DNA of 64,000 nt from Devosia neptuniae (GCF_025452235.1 NZ_CP104965.1:806001-870000), one strand, 5' to 3'; counted from the first letter of the stretch, positions 37,392 through 46,004 are shown. The notes: generated by a model from the letters alone, not told the origin. Translations and numbers: made by a program.

Positions 37392-37904
37392 ATGGGACTG
37401 TTCGACGATATCAAGGCCAAGATCTTTGGCGCCCCCAAGCCCGCAGCGCCGGTGAATACGACAGCCGCGGCGGAAATGGCCAAGTCGATCGGCCTGGCCG
37501 CCGCCAATCGGGTCGGCGCCTCGGTCGCGGGCGCCCCAGCCAAGCCGGCTGCCGCCCCGTCGGCAGCCGACACCCTGGTTGCGCAGGCAGCGCCGAGCGC
37601 TGCCCCGGCTCCCGCCGCTCCCAAAGTCGCGCCTGCCGCGGCCAGCGATGTGGATGTGGCGGCAATCCTCGATGCGGCAGTGGCCAAGAGCGGGCAGAAG
37701 CTCGACTGGCGCAAATCCATCGTGGACCTGCTGAAAGCGCTGGGCCTCGACAGCAGCCTATCGGCCCGCAAGAAGCTGGCGGCGGAACTGGCCTATAGTG
37801 GCGACACCGACGATTCCGCAAAGATGAATATCTGGCTGCACAAGCAGGTGCTGCAAAAGCTAGCCGCCAATGGCGGCACGGTTCCGGCCGATTTGCTGGA
37901 TTAG
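37392..37904 (+). CDS. DUF3597-type protein
   Basis: A 170-residue protein. The N terminus MGLFDDIKAKIFG is followed by a long Ala/Pro-rich linker (about 20-85) and a compact C-terminal domain with DWRKSIVDLLKALGLDSSLSARKKLAAELAY and MNIWLHKQVLQKLAANGG, which I recognise as DUF3597. A LysM-like or stress-related role has been suggested for relatives, but function is unknown. No signal peptide. An AGGAGAGGAAAC RBS precedes the ATG. Confidence 0.72.
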   Translation: MGLFDDIKAKIFGAPKPAAPVNTTAAAEMAKSIGLAAANRVGASVAGAPAKPAAAPSAADTLVAQAAPSAAPAPAAPKVAPAAASDVDVAAILDAAVAKSGQKLDWRKSIVDLLKALGLDSSLSARKKLAAELAYSGDTDDSAKMNIWLHKQVLQKLAANGGTVPADLLD

Positions 37905-37934
37905 ACTTTTCGCCGCTTGCGCGATTACCTCCGT

Positions 37935-38025
37935 TCATCGTCATCACCCGGCTTGTCCGGGTGATCCATGCTACAGCGCACGCCGAGACATGGATTGCCC
38001 GGACAAGCCGGGCAATGACGATGGA
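37935..38025. repeat. GC-rich dispersed palindrome, second family
   Basis: Two inverted arms of about 36 bp (37935-37970 and 37989-38025) each contain CCCGG-CTTGT-CCGGG flanked by ATGACG and ATCCATG. This is a common alphaproteobacterial intergenic repeat type, distinct from the CCCCTTGAGGGG family. It lies between convergent genes and probably serves as a bidirectional terminator. Confidence 0.72.
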
Positions 38026-38078
38026 GGGGTGGCTTGGGAGAGTGCCGAAACATCCTCAAGTGACACGCCCGCCCGTTT

Positions 38079-39110
38079 TCAGGCGACGTGGGACCGCCAG
38101 GCGATAACGCCTTCGGTGCGGGCCCGTACTTCCGGCGAGGCCAGGCACGTGGCGACGGCTTCGTAGCCGGCAGCGCCGGGATACGGCGCGACCAAGGTCG
38201 GCGGGTTGTGATTGGCCGGGCAGAGCACGATGGCCTCATCCGCACCCACTGCAGTCAGATCGAGAATGGCGCAGGAGCGGGTCATCAGGAAAAGCGGCCG
38301 CGCCTCGGGTCCACGGCGTCGCAAATGGGCGATCACCGCTTCCTGCGTGGCCTGATCCAGCCCCTGCTCCACCATGTCGACGACCAGAACCACCGGGCCT
38401 TCGATTTCGAGCCCCACGATGAGCGCGGTGAGCGCCGCTGATGGCGTGGCCCCATCCTCGGTTAGCCAGGCCAGAGCCTGCTCGACGCTGGCGTTCAAAG
38501 CTGTGTCTTTGGCCAGATGGCTTTCGGCCGTCTCGCCCGCGATGAGGCGATCCAGCCCGAGAAAAGCCGCGCCGGGCGTGGTTGCGGCAATGGCTTGAGC
38601 CAGCCGCGTCTTGCCGCTGCCCAATGGGCCGATGATGTAGGTGAGCGGCTTGATGGCTGCCAGTTCGAACCGCTCACCGCCCCAGGGCCAGGGCAGGTCG
38701 AGGGCGATTTCGATTTGGCTGGCCGGGCGCAATAGAGCCGGCAATTCCCCGGCGGCCGGGGCCTGTCCGCGGGCCAGATCAGCCCGGAGATTGCGGACTT
38801 TGTCGACCGTGCCGGCAAGCTGGCGCAGGCGGCTTTCGAGCGCGGCCTGGTGCGCAGCCAGGGCTGGTTCGAGGCAATCGGGCTCGCCATTGAAGACCTG
38901 GGCCACCTGAGTGAGGCTGAGACCGAGGGAGCGCAAGGCGGCGATTTCAGCGGCCTGGGCCATTTCGGCTGGCCCATAGGTGCGCCAATTTGCTGCTGTG
39001 CGGACCGGCGCCAGCAGACCGCGTTGTTCGTAAAGGCGCAGGGCCTTGGTTGATACGCCGAGCCGGCGGGCGGCTGCGGCGGCGTTGATAAATTGGGCGG
39101 AAGAGCTCAC
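38079..39110 (-). CDS. MerR-type regulator fused to a P-loop ATPase domain
   Basis: A 343-residue protein. Residues 8-75 form a MerR winged helix (AAARRLGVSTKALRLYEQRGLL), and 75-110 resemble the MerR dimerisation coiled coil. From about residue 130 there is an unrelated P-loop domain: Walker A GPLGSGKT at 161-168, a Walker-B-like VVLVVDMVEQ and a late FLMTRSCAIL. The C-terminal domain replaces the usual small effector domain, so DNA binding may respond to nucleotide state. Targets are unknown. It ends against a palindromic repeat. Confidence 0.72.
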   Translation of the reverse strand: MSSSAQFINAAAAARRLGVSTKALRLYEQRGLLAPVRTAANWRTYGPAEMAQAAEIAALRSLGLSLTQVAQVFNGEPDCLEPALAAHQAALESRLRQLAGTVDKVRNLRADLARGQAPAAGELPALLRPASQIEIALDLPWPWGGERFELAAIKPLTYIIGPLGSGKTRLAQAIAATTPGAAFLGLDRLIAGETAESHLAKDTALNASVEQALAWLTEDGATPSAALTALIVGLEIEGPVVLVVDMVEQGLDQATQEAVIAHLRRRGPEARPLFLMTRSCAILDLTAVGADEAIVLCPANHNPPTLVAPYPGAAGYEAVATCLASPEVRARTEGVIAWRSHVA

Positions 39111-39196
39111 GACTCACCTCGCTATTGGCTGACCGCACCTGTTTGGGCCCGGTCCCAAGGGCCGGGTCAATAGGATTAGCGAGTGGGCCGCGACGC

Positions 39197-39739
39197 CTAG
39201 TGACCGACCGGGCCGGTGAGGTGGCGGTAGGCGCCGTGCCAATAGAGCAATGGCTGGGCTTCGCCGCGCACGGTGATGGCGCGGACGCGGCCGATCAGGA
39301 TTGAATGGGAATGGCGGTCGATGGCTTCGTCGAGCTCGCAATCGAGCACGGTCAGCGCATCGGATAGGGCCGATGTTCCGGTGACCAATTCCTGCCAATC
39401 GGCGCCTTGGTAGCGCTCATTTCCCTTCACCCCGCCGCGGCCGGCGAAGCGGTCGGCGATGTGTTGCTGATCGTGCGCCAGCACGTTGACGGCAAAGGTG
39501 CCGTAGCGCTGCAGCACCGGCCATGAGGACGAATTGCGATTGAGGCTGACCAGCACCGAGGGCGGCTCGATCGAGAGCGAAGAGACCGAGGTGGCGGTGA
39601 AACCGGTCCGGTCCTCGCCGCGGCCCACCGTGATGACGCTGACCGCGCCGGCAAGATGGCGCATGGAGTCCTTGAACTGACCGACGTCTACGGCAAGCTG
39701 CTGCGGTGGCGCAAAGCTGGCGAAATCCAATATCGACAT
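39197..39739 (-). CDS. Flavin reductase family protein
   Basis: A 180-residue flavin reductase-like protein (HpaC/SsuE-independent FMN-binding split barrel). MRHLAGAVSVITVG, GFTATSVSSLSIEPPSVLVSLNRNSSS and a final YWHGAYRHL are family landmarks. It would supply reduced FMN to a two-component monooxygenase, most plausibly the LLM enzyme at 41460-42530. It starts 13 bases after the LysR gene ends, in the same direction. Confidence 0.85.
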   Translation of the reverse strand: MSILDFASFAPPQQLAVDVGQFKDSMRHLAGAVSVITVGRGEDRTGFTATSVSSLSIEPPSVLVSLNRNSSSWPVLQRYGTFAVNVLAHDQQHIADRFAGRGGVKGNERYQGADWQELVTGTSALSDALTVLDCELDEAIDRHSHSILIGRVRAITVRGEAQPLLYWHGAYRHLTGPVGH

Positions 39740-39752
39740 CGAAACGTCCTCT

Positions 39753-40769
39753 CTATTCTGCGGCCATTGCCGGGATTGAAACCGCCGCCAGATGCGGGGC
39801 ACGAAGGGGAAGATTTGCAGTGCGGGTGGCGGCGGCTTCGGCCAGCAGCCAATCGCGGAACAGCGCCACATGGGGCAGCCGGGCCTTGTGCGGCGCGGCG
39901 GCGAAGAAATAGGAGAACTCCACCGGCTGGGGCGCGCCGAAGGGCGAGACCAGCCGCCCGGCGGCCAGATCGGCCTCGACCAGCCGCAGTTTGCCCAGGC
40001 CAACGCCCTGCCCAGCCAGAGCTGCGTCGAGCAGCAGGGAAGATTGGTTGAACCGCGTTCCCGGCTCCCCCAGGCGCAGGTCGACGCCATGGGCGCGCAG
40101 CCAAGATGGCCAATCGGGGCAGGACGCATCGCGCTCCGGGCCATCTTCGTGCAGGAGCGGCACGCCGAGCAGGGCATGGGGCCCGCGGGAGAGGCCATGC
40201 TGTTCGGCAAGGGCGGGGCTGCAGACGGGCAGCACGGCTTCGGAAAAGAGTTTGTCGACCGTAAGGCCGGGATAGGCACCAAAGCCGTAGCGGATGACGC
40301 AATCGGTGTCGTCGCGGGACGGATCGACCAGCTTGACCGAGGCATCGAGCAGCACTTCGAGATCGGGCGCGCGCCGGCGCAGCGCCGCGAGGCGCGGCAC
40401 CAGCCATTTGCTGGCAAAAGAGGGCGCCACCGAAATCCTGATCGGCGCGGCTTCGCCCGCCGTGGTCAGGCGCGCCATGGTATCCAGCACGCGATCGAAT
40501 GCATCGGTGAGGCCGGGCATCAGCGTCTTGCCCGTATCGGTCAGCTCGAGCTGGCCCCGATTGCGCAGGAACAGGGTCTGGCCGACATAATCTTCCAATA
40601 GGCGGATCTGCTGGCCGATGGCGGCGGAGGTGACATGCAGTTCATCGGCCGCGCGGGTGAAACTCAGATGGCGCGCCGTGGCGACAAAGGCCCGCAACGA
40701 GGTCAATGGGGGCAGCCGCGCCAGGGTTGGCGGCATGGATCGGACACGGGGGCGCGCTGCAATGTTCAT
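39753..40769 (-). CDS. LysR-family transcriptional regulator (GcvA-like)
   Basis: A 338-residue regulator. The winged helix PPLTSLRAFVATARHLSFTRAADELHVTSAAIGQQIRLLED is GcvA-like, followed by a substrate-binding-like effector domain. The ATG at 40769 is used; an ATG eleven codons later is also possible because most relatives begin nearer the LPPL motif. It is cotranscribed with the flavin reductase gene and probably senses a sulfur or amino-acid signal, by context only. Confidence 0.85.
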   Translation of the reverse strand: MNIAARPRVRSMPPTLARLPPLTSLRAFVATARHLSFTRAADELHVTSAAIGQQIRLLEDYVGQTLFLRNRGQLELTDTGKTLMPGLTDAFDRVLDTMARLTTAGEAAPIRISVAPSFASKWLVPRLAALRRRAPDLEVLLDASVKLVDPSRDDTDCVIRYGFGAYPGLTVDKLFSEAVLPVCSPALAEQHGLSRGPHALLGVPLLHEDGPERDASCPDWPSWLRAHGVDLRLGEPGTRFNQSSLLLDAALAGQGVGLGKLRLVEADLAAGRLVSPFGAPQPVEFSYFFAAAPHKARLPHVALFRDWLLAEAAATRTANLPLRAPHLAAVSIPAMAAE

Positions 40770-41099
40770 GCACCCATAGCACCACAAAGGCGCGGCCAAG
40801 CACGAGAGCGGGCTTTGCAAATGCAGCGCGACCCAGACAAATTTCCTCGCCGCCAGCAGGGGTTCGCTAGAACACAATCCTAAAAACTCAGAATGTCTAT
40901 CAATCTAGTAGAATTGAAGATGCTGCCGACTGCGGCAGTTCGGGTCCGGCTTGGGGCCGCGCTTTGGTGGCCAGGGCGACCACAACAATTTCTATCGGCA
41001 ACGCATAATAGTCCTTTCTGGACTGCGGCGCGGCGGGCGGCGAGCTTGGCTTGATCAAACCGCTTTCGCCAGTGCGGAAGCTGCCGAACAGGATTTGGA
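40770..41099. other. Intergenic region between LysR gene and DUF3088 pseudogene
   Basis: About 330 bases with no convincing intact gene. An AT-rich imperfect inverted repeat, TCTATCAATCTAGTAGA (40896-40912), stands out against the GC-rich background and may be a regulator site or promoter element. The rest looks like degenerate coding sequence but cannot be assigned. Confidence 0.35.
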
Positions 41100-41437
41100 A
41101 TGGCCAAGGATAAAATTTTTCTCATTGCCCCGGCTTCACCGACCCCAAGCGGGACGATGGCCCGTTCATCTGCCCCTATTGCAACCAGATCGAGGGCATC
41201 CTCGCCAGTTTTCCCGAATTGGCCACCAAGCTCGAGGTCACGCGCCTGCCGTTTCCCCGGCCGCGCCAGCCGGTGATCGATCTGATCGGCGAGGATAATC
41301 AGGGCCTGCCGGTGCTGGTGCTTGGCGATAATCCTCCGGCCGACGCCAAGGTGGTAGGCGGTCAATATTTCATCAATGACACCAGCCGCATTCTCGCGCT
41401 GCTGGCCGAGCGGCACGGCTTCCCCAAGGTGCATTGA
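41100..41437 (+). pseudogene. DUF3088-like (thioredoxin-fold) gene with frameshift
   Basis: The first eleven codons (MAKDKIFLIAP) are in one frame. From about 41131 the protein continues in another frame as GFTDPKRDDGPFICPYCNQ and runs to the TGA at 41435-41437. A single base appears to be missing in the GCCCCGGC run near 41128-41133. Joined, the product is about 112 residues with a CPYC redox motif and the DUF3088 pattern VIDLIGEDNQGLPVLVLGD and the ending LLAERHGFP. It is either a recent pseudogene or a base-calling error. Confidence 0.65.
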
Positions 41438-41459
41438 TGGGCAATCCGCCCTGCCCCGG

Positions 41460-42530
41460 CTAGTCGCGCAGCAGGGGCAGGAGTTGGTCACCCTGCCGCT
41501 TTATTTCGGGCAGGTAGGGCGTGTCGGACAGCACGAATTGGGTGATGCCCAGATCGCGGTATTTGCGCAGCGAGCGGGCGACATCTTCGGCTGAACCGAC
41601 CAGCCAGGTGGTGCCGGCGCCACCGCCGCCATATTTGCCGGGCGCGGTATAGAGATTGTCGTCGAGCACGTCGCCCTGGCTGTGCAGGTCGAGCAGCCGC
41701 TGCTGGCCGACGGCGGTGGCGCGCTTGTGGTCGTTCCAATTGGTGCCGCTGCCGGCGGCCATGGCGGCAACCTTGGCCTCGGCATCGGCCCAAGCCTCAG
41801 CCGTCGTGTCGCGCACGAGTGTGGTGATACGCAGCCCGAATTCGAGCGGCGGCAGGTCGCGGTCGAGTGTCTTGCTCAGGCCCTTGAGGCGTTCGATGCG
41901 CTCGCGCACACCATCGAGCGGTTCGCCCCAGAACAATTGGACATCGGCCTCGGTCGCCGCCACCCGCTCGGCCGCTTCGGAAGCGCCGCCGAAATAGAGT
42001 TTGGGGTGCAGCCGCTCGCCACGCGCGGCAATGCGCGGCACGACAGTGGAGCCGGCAACGGCAAAATGCTCGCCGTCAAAGCTGACATTCTCCTCGCGCC
42101 AGAGGCGACGCACCAGACGCATGAATTCCCTGGTGCGGGCATAGCGATGGGCCTGGTCGCCCTCGGCGTCGCCATAGGCGGCCAGATTGTCCTGGCCCGA
42201 GACGATGTTGATGCGCACGCGGCCGCCGGTCAGGTGATCGAGCGTTGCCGCAGCGGAGGCGAAATTGGCCGGCCGCCAATAGCCGGGCCGGATGGCGATG
42301 AGCGGTTCGAACGTGGTGGTGCGCGCGGCCAGCGCCGTGGCCAATGTGAACGTATCCGGGCGGCCCCAGCCGGTGCCCAGCAGGGCGCCGGTCCAGCCAT
42401 GGTGTTCCAGCGCTTTGGCGTGGCTGGTCAGGGTTTGCAGGCTATTGTGATCGGCGGTTTCGGCATCGCCGCGGTGGCCGGCTTTGACGTCATTGGGGAT
42501 GTACCACAGGAATTCGGATGTGCCGGTCAT
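41460..42530 (-). CDS. LLM-class flavin-dependent monooxygenase (SsuD-like)
   Basis: A 356-residue TIM-barrel FMNH2-dependent monooxygenase. SEFLWYIPND at the N terminus, GALLGTGWGRPD, RIAARGERLHPKLYFGGAS and the late GGGGAGTTWLVGSAEDVARSL match alkanesulfonate-monooxygenase relatives. Such enzymes release sulfite from organosulfonates or oxidise related compounds. The partner flavin reductase is encoded at 39197. The ATG at 42530 fits the family start. It lies divergent from the amino-acid importer at 42822. Confidence 0.85.
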   Translation of the reverse strand: MTGTSEFLWYIPNDVKAGHRGDAETADHNSLQTLTSHAKALEHHGWTGALLGTGWGRPDTFTLATALAARTTTFEPLIAIRPGYWRPANFASAAATLDHLTGGRVRINIVSGQDNLAAYGDAEGDQAHRYARTREFMRLVRRLWREENVSFDGEHFAVAGSTVVPRIAARGERLHPKLYFGGASEAAERVAATEADVQLFWGEPLDGVRERIERLKGLSKTLDRDLPPLEFGLRITTLVRDTTAEAWADAEAKVAAMAAGSGTNWNDHKRATAVGQQRLLDLHSQGDVLDDNLYTAPGKYGGGGAGTTWLVGSAEDVARSLRKYRDLGITQFVLSDTPYLPEIKRQGDQLLPLLRD

Positions 42531-42821
42531 GCTGGGATTTGCCGCTCCAAAGTATCGGGCGCGCAGGCTAGCTGAGGGCGCCGATGCGATCCCGTCATTT
42601 TGGCTAGCGGGCGCACGAAGCGTTGCTTTGCGCTGGTGGGCAATCTTTGTGGGCAGCGAATTGGGCAACAACCGGCTCTATAAAGCGGCAAGTGGAGCAT
42701 GGGGGCATCGAGCCGGCGAGCTCGGAGAAAACATCCATCCAAGCAGTTGAAACTTGGGCGCCGGACGTGCAGTTTTCCGCGCCTGTTCCGGAGATAAGCC
42801 GGCCCCACAAGGAGAAGATTC

Positions 42822-43589
42822 ATGAAACTCTTGAACGTGCTGATCGCCGCCGGCTTGCTGGTCACCGCCACGCCGGTATTCGCCCAATCGGCGCTCGACG
42901 CCGTCAAGCAGGCGGGCGTGTTACGCATCGGCACCGAAGGCACCTATGCGCCCTTCACCTTCCACGATGCCAGCGGGGCGCTGGTGGGCTTTGACGTTGA
43001 AATCGGCCGCGCCATTGCCGCGCAGATCGGCGTCGAGCCTGAATTCGTCGAAGGGCCATGGGATGGGCTGATCGCCGGGATCGACGCCAATCGCTACGAC
43101 GTGGTCATCAACCAGGTCGGCATCAATGCCGAGCGCCAGGCCAAGTATGATTTCTCCGAGCCCTATATCGCCTCCAAGGCGGCCCTGGTGGTGCGCGCCG
43201 ACAATACCGATATTACCAGCTTCGAGAGCCTTAAGGGCAAAAGCGCGGCCCAGTCGCTGACCAGCAATTTCGGCAAGCTGGCCGAACAATATGGCGCGAC
43301 CTTGGTGGGCACCGAAGGGTTCGACCAATCCATTGCGCTGGTCATCCAGGGCCGTGCCGATGCCACCATCAATGACAGCCTGTCCTTCTTCGACTTCAAG
43401 AAGCAGCAGCCCGACGCCAATGTGAAAGTGGTCGCCACCGCCGCCGATGCCGATTTCTCCGGTGTGCTGCTGGCCAAGGGCAAGCCCGAATTGCTGGCCG
43501 CGATCAACGAGGCGCTGGCCACGATCAAGGCCGACGGCACTTATGCCGAAATTTCCCAGAAGTATTTTGGCGAAGACGTCTCGCAGTAA
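42822..43589 (+). CDS. Polar amino-acid/cystine ABC importer substrate-binding protein
   Basis: A 255-residue periplasmic receptor (extracellular solute-binding family 3). The signal peptide cleaves near FAQS. VLRIGTEGTYAPFTFHD and VGFDVEIGRAIAAQIGVEPEFVEGPWDGLIAGI are the family landmarks, closest in style to cystine receptors of the FliY/TcyA group. An AAGGAGAAG RBS precedes the ATG. With the next two genes it forms a complete importer. The cystine assignment is inferred from similarity and the adjacent monooxygenase. Confidence 0.85.
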   Translation: MKLLNVLIAAGLLVTATPVFAQSALDAVKQAGVLRIGTEGTYAPFTFHDASGALVGFDVEIGRAIAAQIGVEPEFVEGPWDGLIAGIDANRYDVVINQVGINAERQAKYDFSEPYIASKAALVVRADNTDITSFESLKGKSAAQSLTSNFGKLAEQYGATLVGTEGFDQSIALVIQGRADATINDSLSFFDFKKQQPDANVKVVATAADADFSGVLLAKGKPELLAAINEALATIKADGTYAEISQKYFGEDVSQ

Positions 43590-43612
43590 GCGCCTGAACG
43601 CGTAGTATCCCG

Positions 43613-43645
43613 AAGGACCGGCCGATGATCGACCGGTCCTTTTGC
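43613..43645 (+). terminator. Attenuator-like hairpin between receptor and permease genes
   Basis: A perfect 9-bp stem (43613-43621 with 43633-43641) with an eleven-base loop ends in a short T run. It lies 23 bases after the receptor stop and before the permease start, so it probably gives more receptor than channel. Confidence 0.7.
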
Positions 43646-43662
43646 ATGACGGAAATCGCCTG

Positions 43663-44343
43663 ATGCCACACTGGCTTTCCCTGATGATCGAAGCGCTGCC
43701 CTCCCTGCTGTGGGCATGCCTGCTGTTCACGGTGCCGCTGACGCTGTTGTCCTTTGCGCTGGGATTGGCCGTGGGCTTCCTCGCGGCGGTGACGCGGCTC
43801 TTTGCACCCTGGCCGCTGGCGGCTTTGGTTCGCTTCTATGTTTGGATCATCCGGGGCACGCCGCTGCTGGTGCAATTGTTCCTGATCTTTTACGGCCTGC
43901 CCAGTGTCGGCATCGTGCTCGATGCCTTTCCGGCGGCGCTGATCGGCTTCACTCTCAATGTCGGGGCCTACACCTCGGAAATCATCCGTGCCGTGTTGCT
44001 CGCCGTGCCCAAGGGGCAATGGGAAGCGGCCTATTCCATCGGCATGACCTGGCCGCAGGCTATGCGCCGCACCATCCTGCCCCAGGCCACGCGAATTGCC
44101 GTGCCGCCGCTGTCCAATACGTTCATTTCGCTGGTCAAGGACACCTCGCTGGCCGCCGCGATCACCGTGCCTGAGCTGTTCCGCGCCGGGCAGCGCATCG
44201 TCGCCACCAGCTATGAGCCGCTGATCCTTTATGTCGAGGTGGCGCTGATCTATCTGGTGGTCAGCTCGGCGCTGTCCAGCCTGCAGGGGCGCCTCGAGCA
44301 CCGGTTTTCGCGCTATGGCGGCTCCATCGAGGCTGCGTCATGA
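43663..44343 (+). CDS. Polar amino-acid/cystine ABC importer permease
   Basis: A 226-residue permease with about five helices. FYVWIIRGTPLLVQLFLIFYGLP and the EAA loop WEAAYSIGMTWPQAMRRTILPQA are diagnostic of the HisM/GlnP family. The ATG at 43663 is preferred over an in-frame TTG at 43642, which falls in the terminator hairpin. It overlaps the ATPase gene by four bases. Confidence 0.9.
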   Translation: MPHWLSLMIEALPSLLWACLLFTVPLTLLSFALGLAVGFLAAVTRLFAPWPLAALVRFYVWIIRGTPLLVQLFLIFYGLPSVGIVLDAFPAALIGFTLNVGAYTSEIIRAVLLAVPKGQWEAAYSIGMTWPQAMRRTILPQATRIAVPPLSNTFISLVKDTSLAAAITVPELFRAGQRIVATSYEPLILYVEVALIYLVVSSALSSLQGRLEHRFSRYGGSIEAAS

Positions 44344-45122
44344 TCACGCTGAGCGACATCCACAAAAGCTTTGGCGACAATCACGTGCTCAAGGGCGTCA
44401 GCGTGGCCGTGCCCGAGGGCGGCGTGACGGCGCTGATCGGCGCCTCAGGCAGCGGCAAGAGCACGCTGCTGCGCTGCGTCAACCTGCTCGAAATGCCGCA
44501 ATCGGGCGAGGTCCGCATCGACGATGCGAGAATCCAATTTGCCCCGGGCAATAAGATCAGCCGCGACGCCATCTTGGCGCTACGTCGCAAGACCGGCATG
44601 GTGTTCCAGAATTTCCAGCTGTTTCCGCACCTGACGGCGCTAGAGAATGTCATGGAGGGCATGCTGGTAGTGCTCAAATGGCCGCGCGAACAGGCGCGCA
44701 GCCGAGCCCTCGAACTGCTCGAGAAGGTGGGCATGACCGCCAAGGCCGATGCCTGGCCATCCAGCCTGTCCGGCGGCCAGCAGCAACGCGTCGCCATCGC
44801 CCGGGCCCTGGCGCCCGCGCCCAAGGTGCTGCTCTGCGACGAGCCGACTTCGGCGCTCGATCCACAACTGGCCGGCGAAGTCGTGGAGGTGCTCGCCCAG
44901 CTCGCCCGCGAGGGCACGACCATGCTGATGGCGACGCACGACTTGCGTCTCGCCGCCACCATTGCCAGCAATGTGGTGTTTCTCGAAAGCGGTGAAGTGG
45001 TGGAAGCCGGCCCGGCCAAATCAGTGTTCGGCAGCCCCAGGGACGAGCGGACGAAACGCTTCATCTCCACGCTGACCGCGCAGCATCCGGAACTCGGCGG
45101 CAACGCGCCGAAGGGGCCCTAA
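44340..45122 (+). CDS. Polar amino-acid/cystine ABC importer ATP-binding protein
   Basis: A 260-residue ATPase of the GlnQ/HisP class: Walker A GASGSGKST near residue 36, signature LSGGQQQRVAIARAL, Walker B LLCDEPTSALDPQL. It completes the importer and is the last chromosomal gene before the prophage; its stop lies 35 bases from the attachment site, so integration did not interrupt it. Confidence 0.92.
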   Translation: MITLSDIHKSFGDNHVLKGVSVAVPEGGVTALIGASGSGKSTLLRCVNLLEMPQSGEVRIDDARIQFAPGNKISRDAILALRRKTGMVFQNFQLFPHLTALENVMEGMLVVLKWPREQARSRALELLEKVGMTAKADAWPSSLSGGQQQRVAIARALAPAPKVLLCDEPTSALDPQLAGEVVEVLAQLAREGTTMLMATHDLRLAATIASNVVFLESGEVVEAGPAKSVFGSPRDERTKRFISTLTAQHPELGGNAPKGP

Positions 45123-45157
45123 GGCCGCTAAAGTCGGAAAATTGTCAGTGAGAAAAG

Positions 45158-45210
45158 TGGCGCGCCCTAAGAGATTCGAACTCCTGACCCCCAGATTCGT
45201 AGTCTGGTGC
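45158..45210 (-). other. Prophage attachment site: 3' part of tRNA-Arg(ACG)
   Basis: Read leftward, these 53 bases are the 3' portion of a tRNA: an anticodon stem CCAGA/TCTGG around loop CTACGAA (anticodon ACG, arginine), a variable loop, a T arm with GTTCGAATC and a 3' end GGGCGCGCCA. The D arm and 5' acceptor strand are absent; unrelated DNA begins right after. A 3' tRNA fragment of this kind is what remains when a phage integrates into a tRNA gene and carries a copy that restores the gene at the far end. Confidence 0.85.
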
Positions 45211-45332
45211 AAGTCATTGATTATACTCATGTTTTGAGCAAATACCTGTATTTGGTCACGTTGAATTTCAATGGCTTAGCTTTCACCTGCAAACCAGAAT
45301 ACGCCCAAGCGAGTCTGGCACCGCACCAGATT

Positions 45333-45386
45333 TAAGCGCCTATCTGAACTTTTCCACTTGATCATTTAAGCGCTTTCGCCTATTGA
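45333..45386 (+). promoter_or_regulatory. Prophage promoter with TAAGCG operator
   Basis: TTGATC (45358-45363) and TATTGA (45381-45386) are separated by 17 bases, and the spacer holds TAAGCG-CTTT-CGCC (from 45367), one copy of a prophage inverted repeat also found at 47975 and 58499. A further half copy TAAGCG lies at 45333. This is the likely start of the rightward block under repressor control. Confidence 0.55.
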
Positions 45387-45423
45387 TTGGACATCGGCGC
45401 AGGGCCGGTGTTGGAGAGAGAAG

Positions 45424-45774
45424 ATGGCGGTCACGAGTTTCCACAAGCCCACGGGTAAGTATCTCACCAGTTTCGGCAAGGATGCGAAGCCCGGCGACAT
45501 GCCGACGATATCCGTGTGGAGCAAATCGAAGCTTCACCGCTACGGCTGGGCCAAACCGAACGATGGCAAGGGCGAACCGAAGATGTGTGAGTTTACCACC
45601 TACCTGCTTGGTGAACCGGTAGCCATTAGCGAGTGGGGTGAGCCTCTCTTTGAGTTGGATGCCTGTGCTCGCGCCTGCGCTATCGACTACGACGGGCAGC
45701 CTACCGCCGAGCGCGTGATGGAGTTGCACGCGCTGCCGACGCCAGATGCTTCCAACTTCGCATCCTACGCATAA
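45424..45774 (+). CDS. Prophage hypothetical protein
   Basis: A 116-residue protein with no recognised domain. It begins MAVTSFHKPTGKYLTSFGKD and is mildly basic at first, then acidic; two cysteines (ACARAC) are close together. It is the first gene of the rightward block, with a GAGAGAAG RBS. No homology is recognised. Confidence 0.65.
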   Translation: MAVTSFHKPTGKYLTSFGKDAKPGDMPTISVWSKSKLHRYGWAKPNDGKGEPKMCEFTTYLLGEPVAISEWGEPLFELDACARACAIDYDGQPTAERVMELHALPTPDASNFASYA

Positions 45775-45785
45775 CAGGAGACGAC

Positions 45786-46004
45786 ATGAGCGACCTCAAG
45801 ACAATCAAGATAGCAGGCGTCGAGCAGTGGCGCGAATACGACTTCGGCGGGCGAACCTACAGGATCGACCAGCCCGCAGAGGTGGCGTTCCGCGAGGGTG
45901 GCCAGACGCACCGCGTCACCGACGCAGATGGCATCGTTCACTGCGTCCCGGCTCCCGGCGTAAACGGGTGCGTGGTTCGCTGGATGGGCGCCGTCATCGC
46001 ATAG
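45786..46004 (+). CDS. Prophage hypothetical protein
   Basis: A 72-residue protein starting MSDLKTIKIAGVEQWREYDFGG. It looks like a small beta-rich cytoplasmic protein. A good AGGAG RBS precedes the ATG, and the spacing of eleven bases from the previous stop supports one transcript. Function unknown. Confidence 0.65.
   Translation: MSDLKTIKIAGVEQWREYDFGGRTYRIDQPAEVAFREGGQTHRVTDADGIVHCVPAPGVNGCVVRWMGAVIA

Noticed and set aside
42531..42821. Leader of the amino-acid importer checked for a SAM-type or other riboswitch
   Set aside because: No recognisable riboswitch core; only an ordinary RBS before the ATG.
45123..45423. Looked for an integrase next to the attachment site
   Set aside because: No tyrosine or serine recombinase frame is present on either strand; it is expected at the other end of the prophage.
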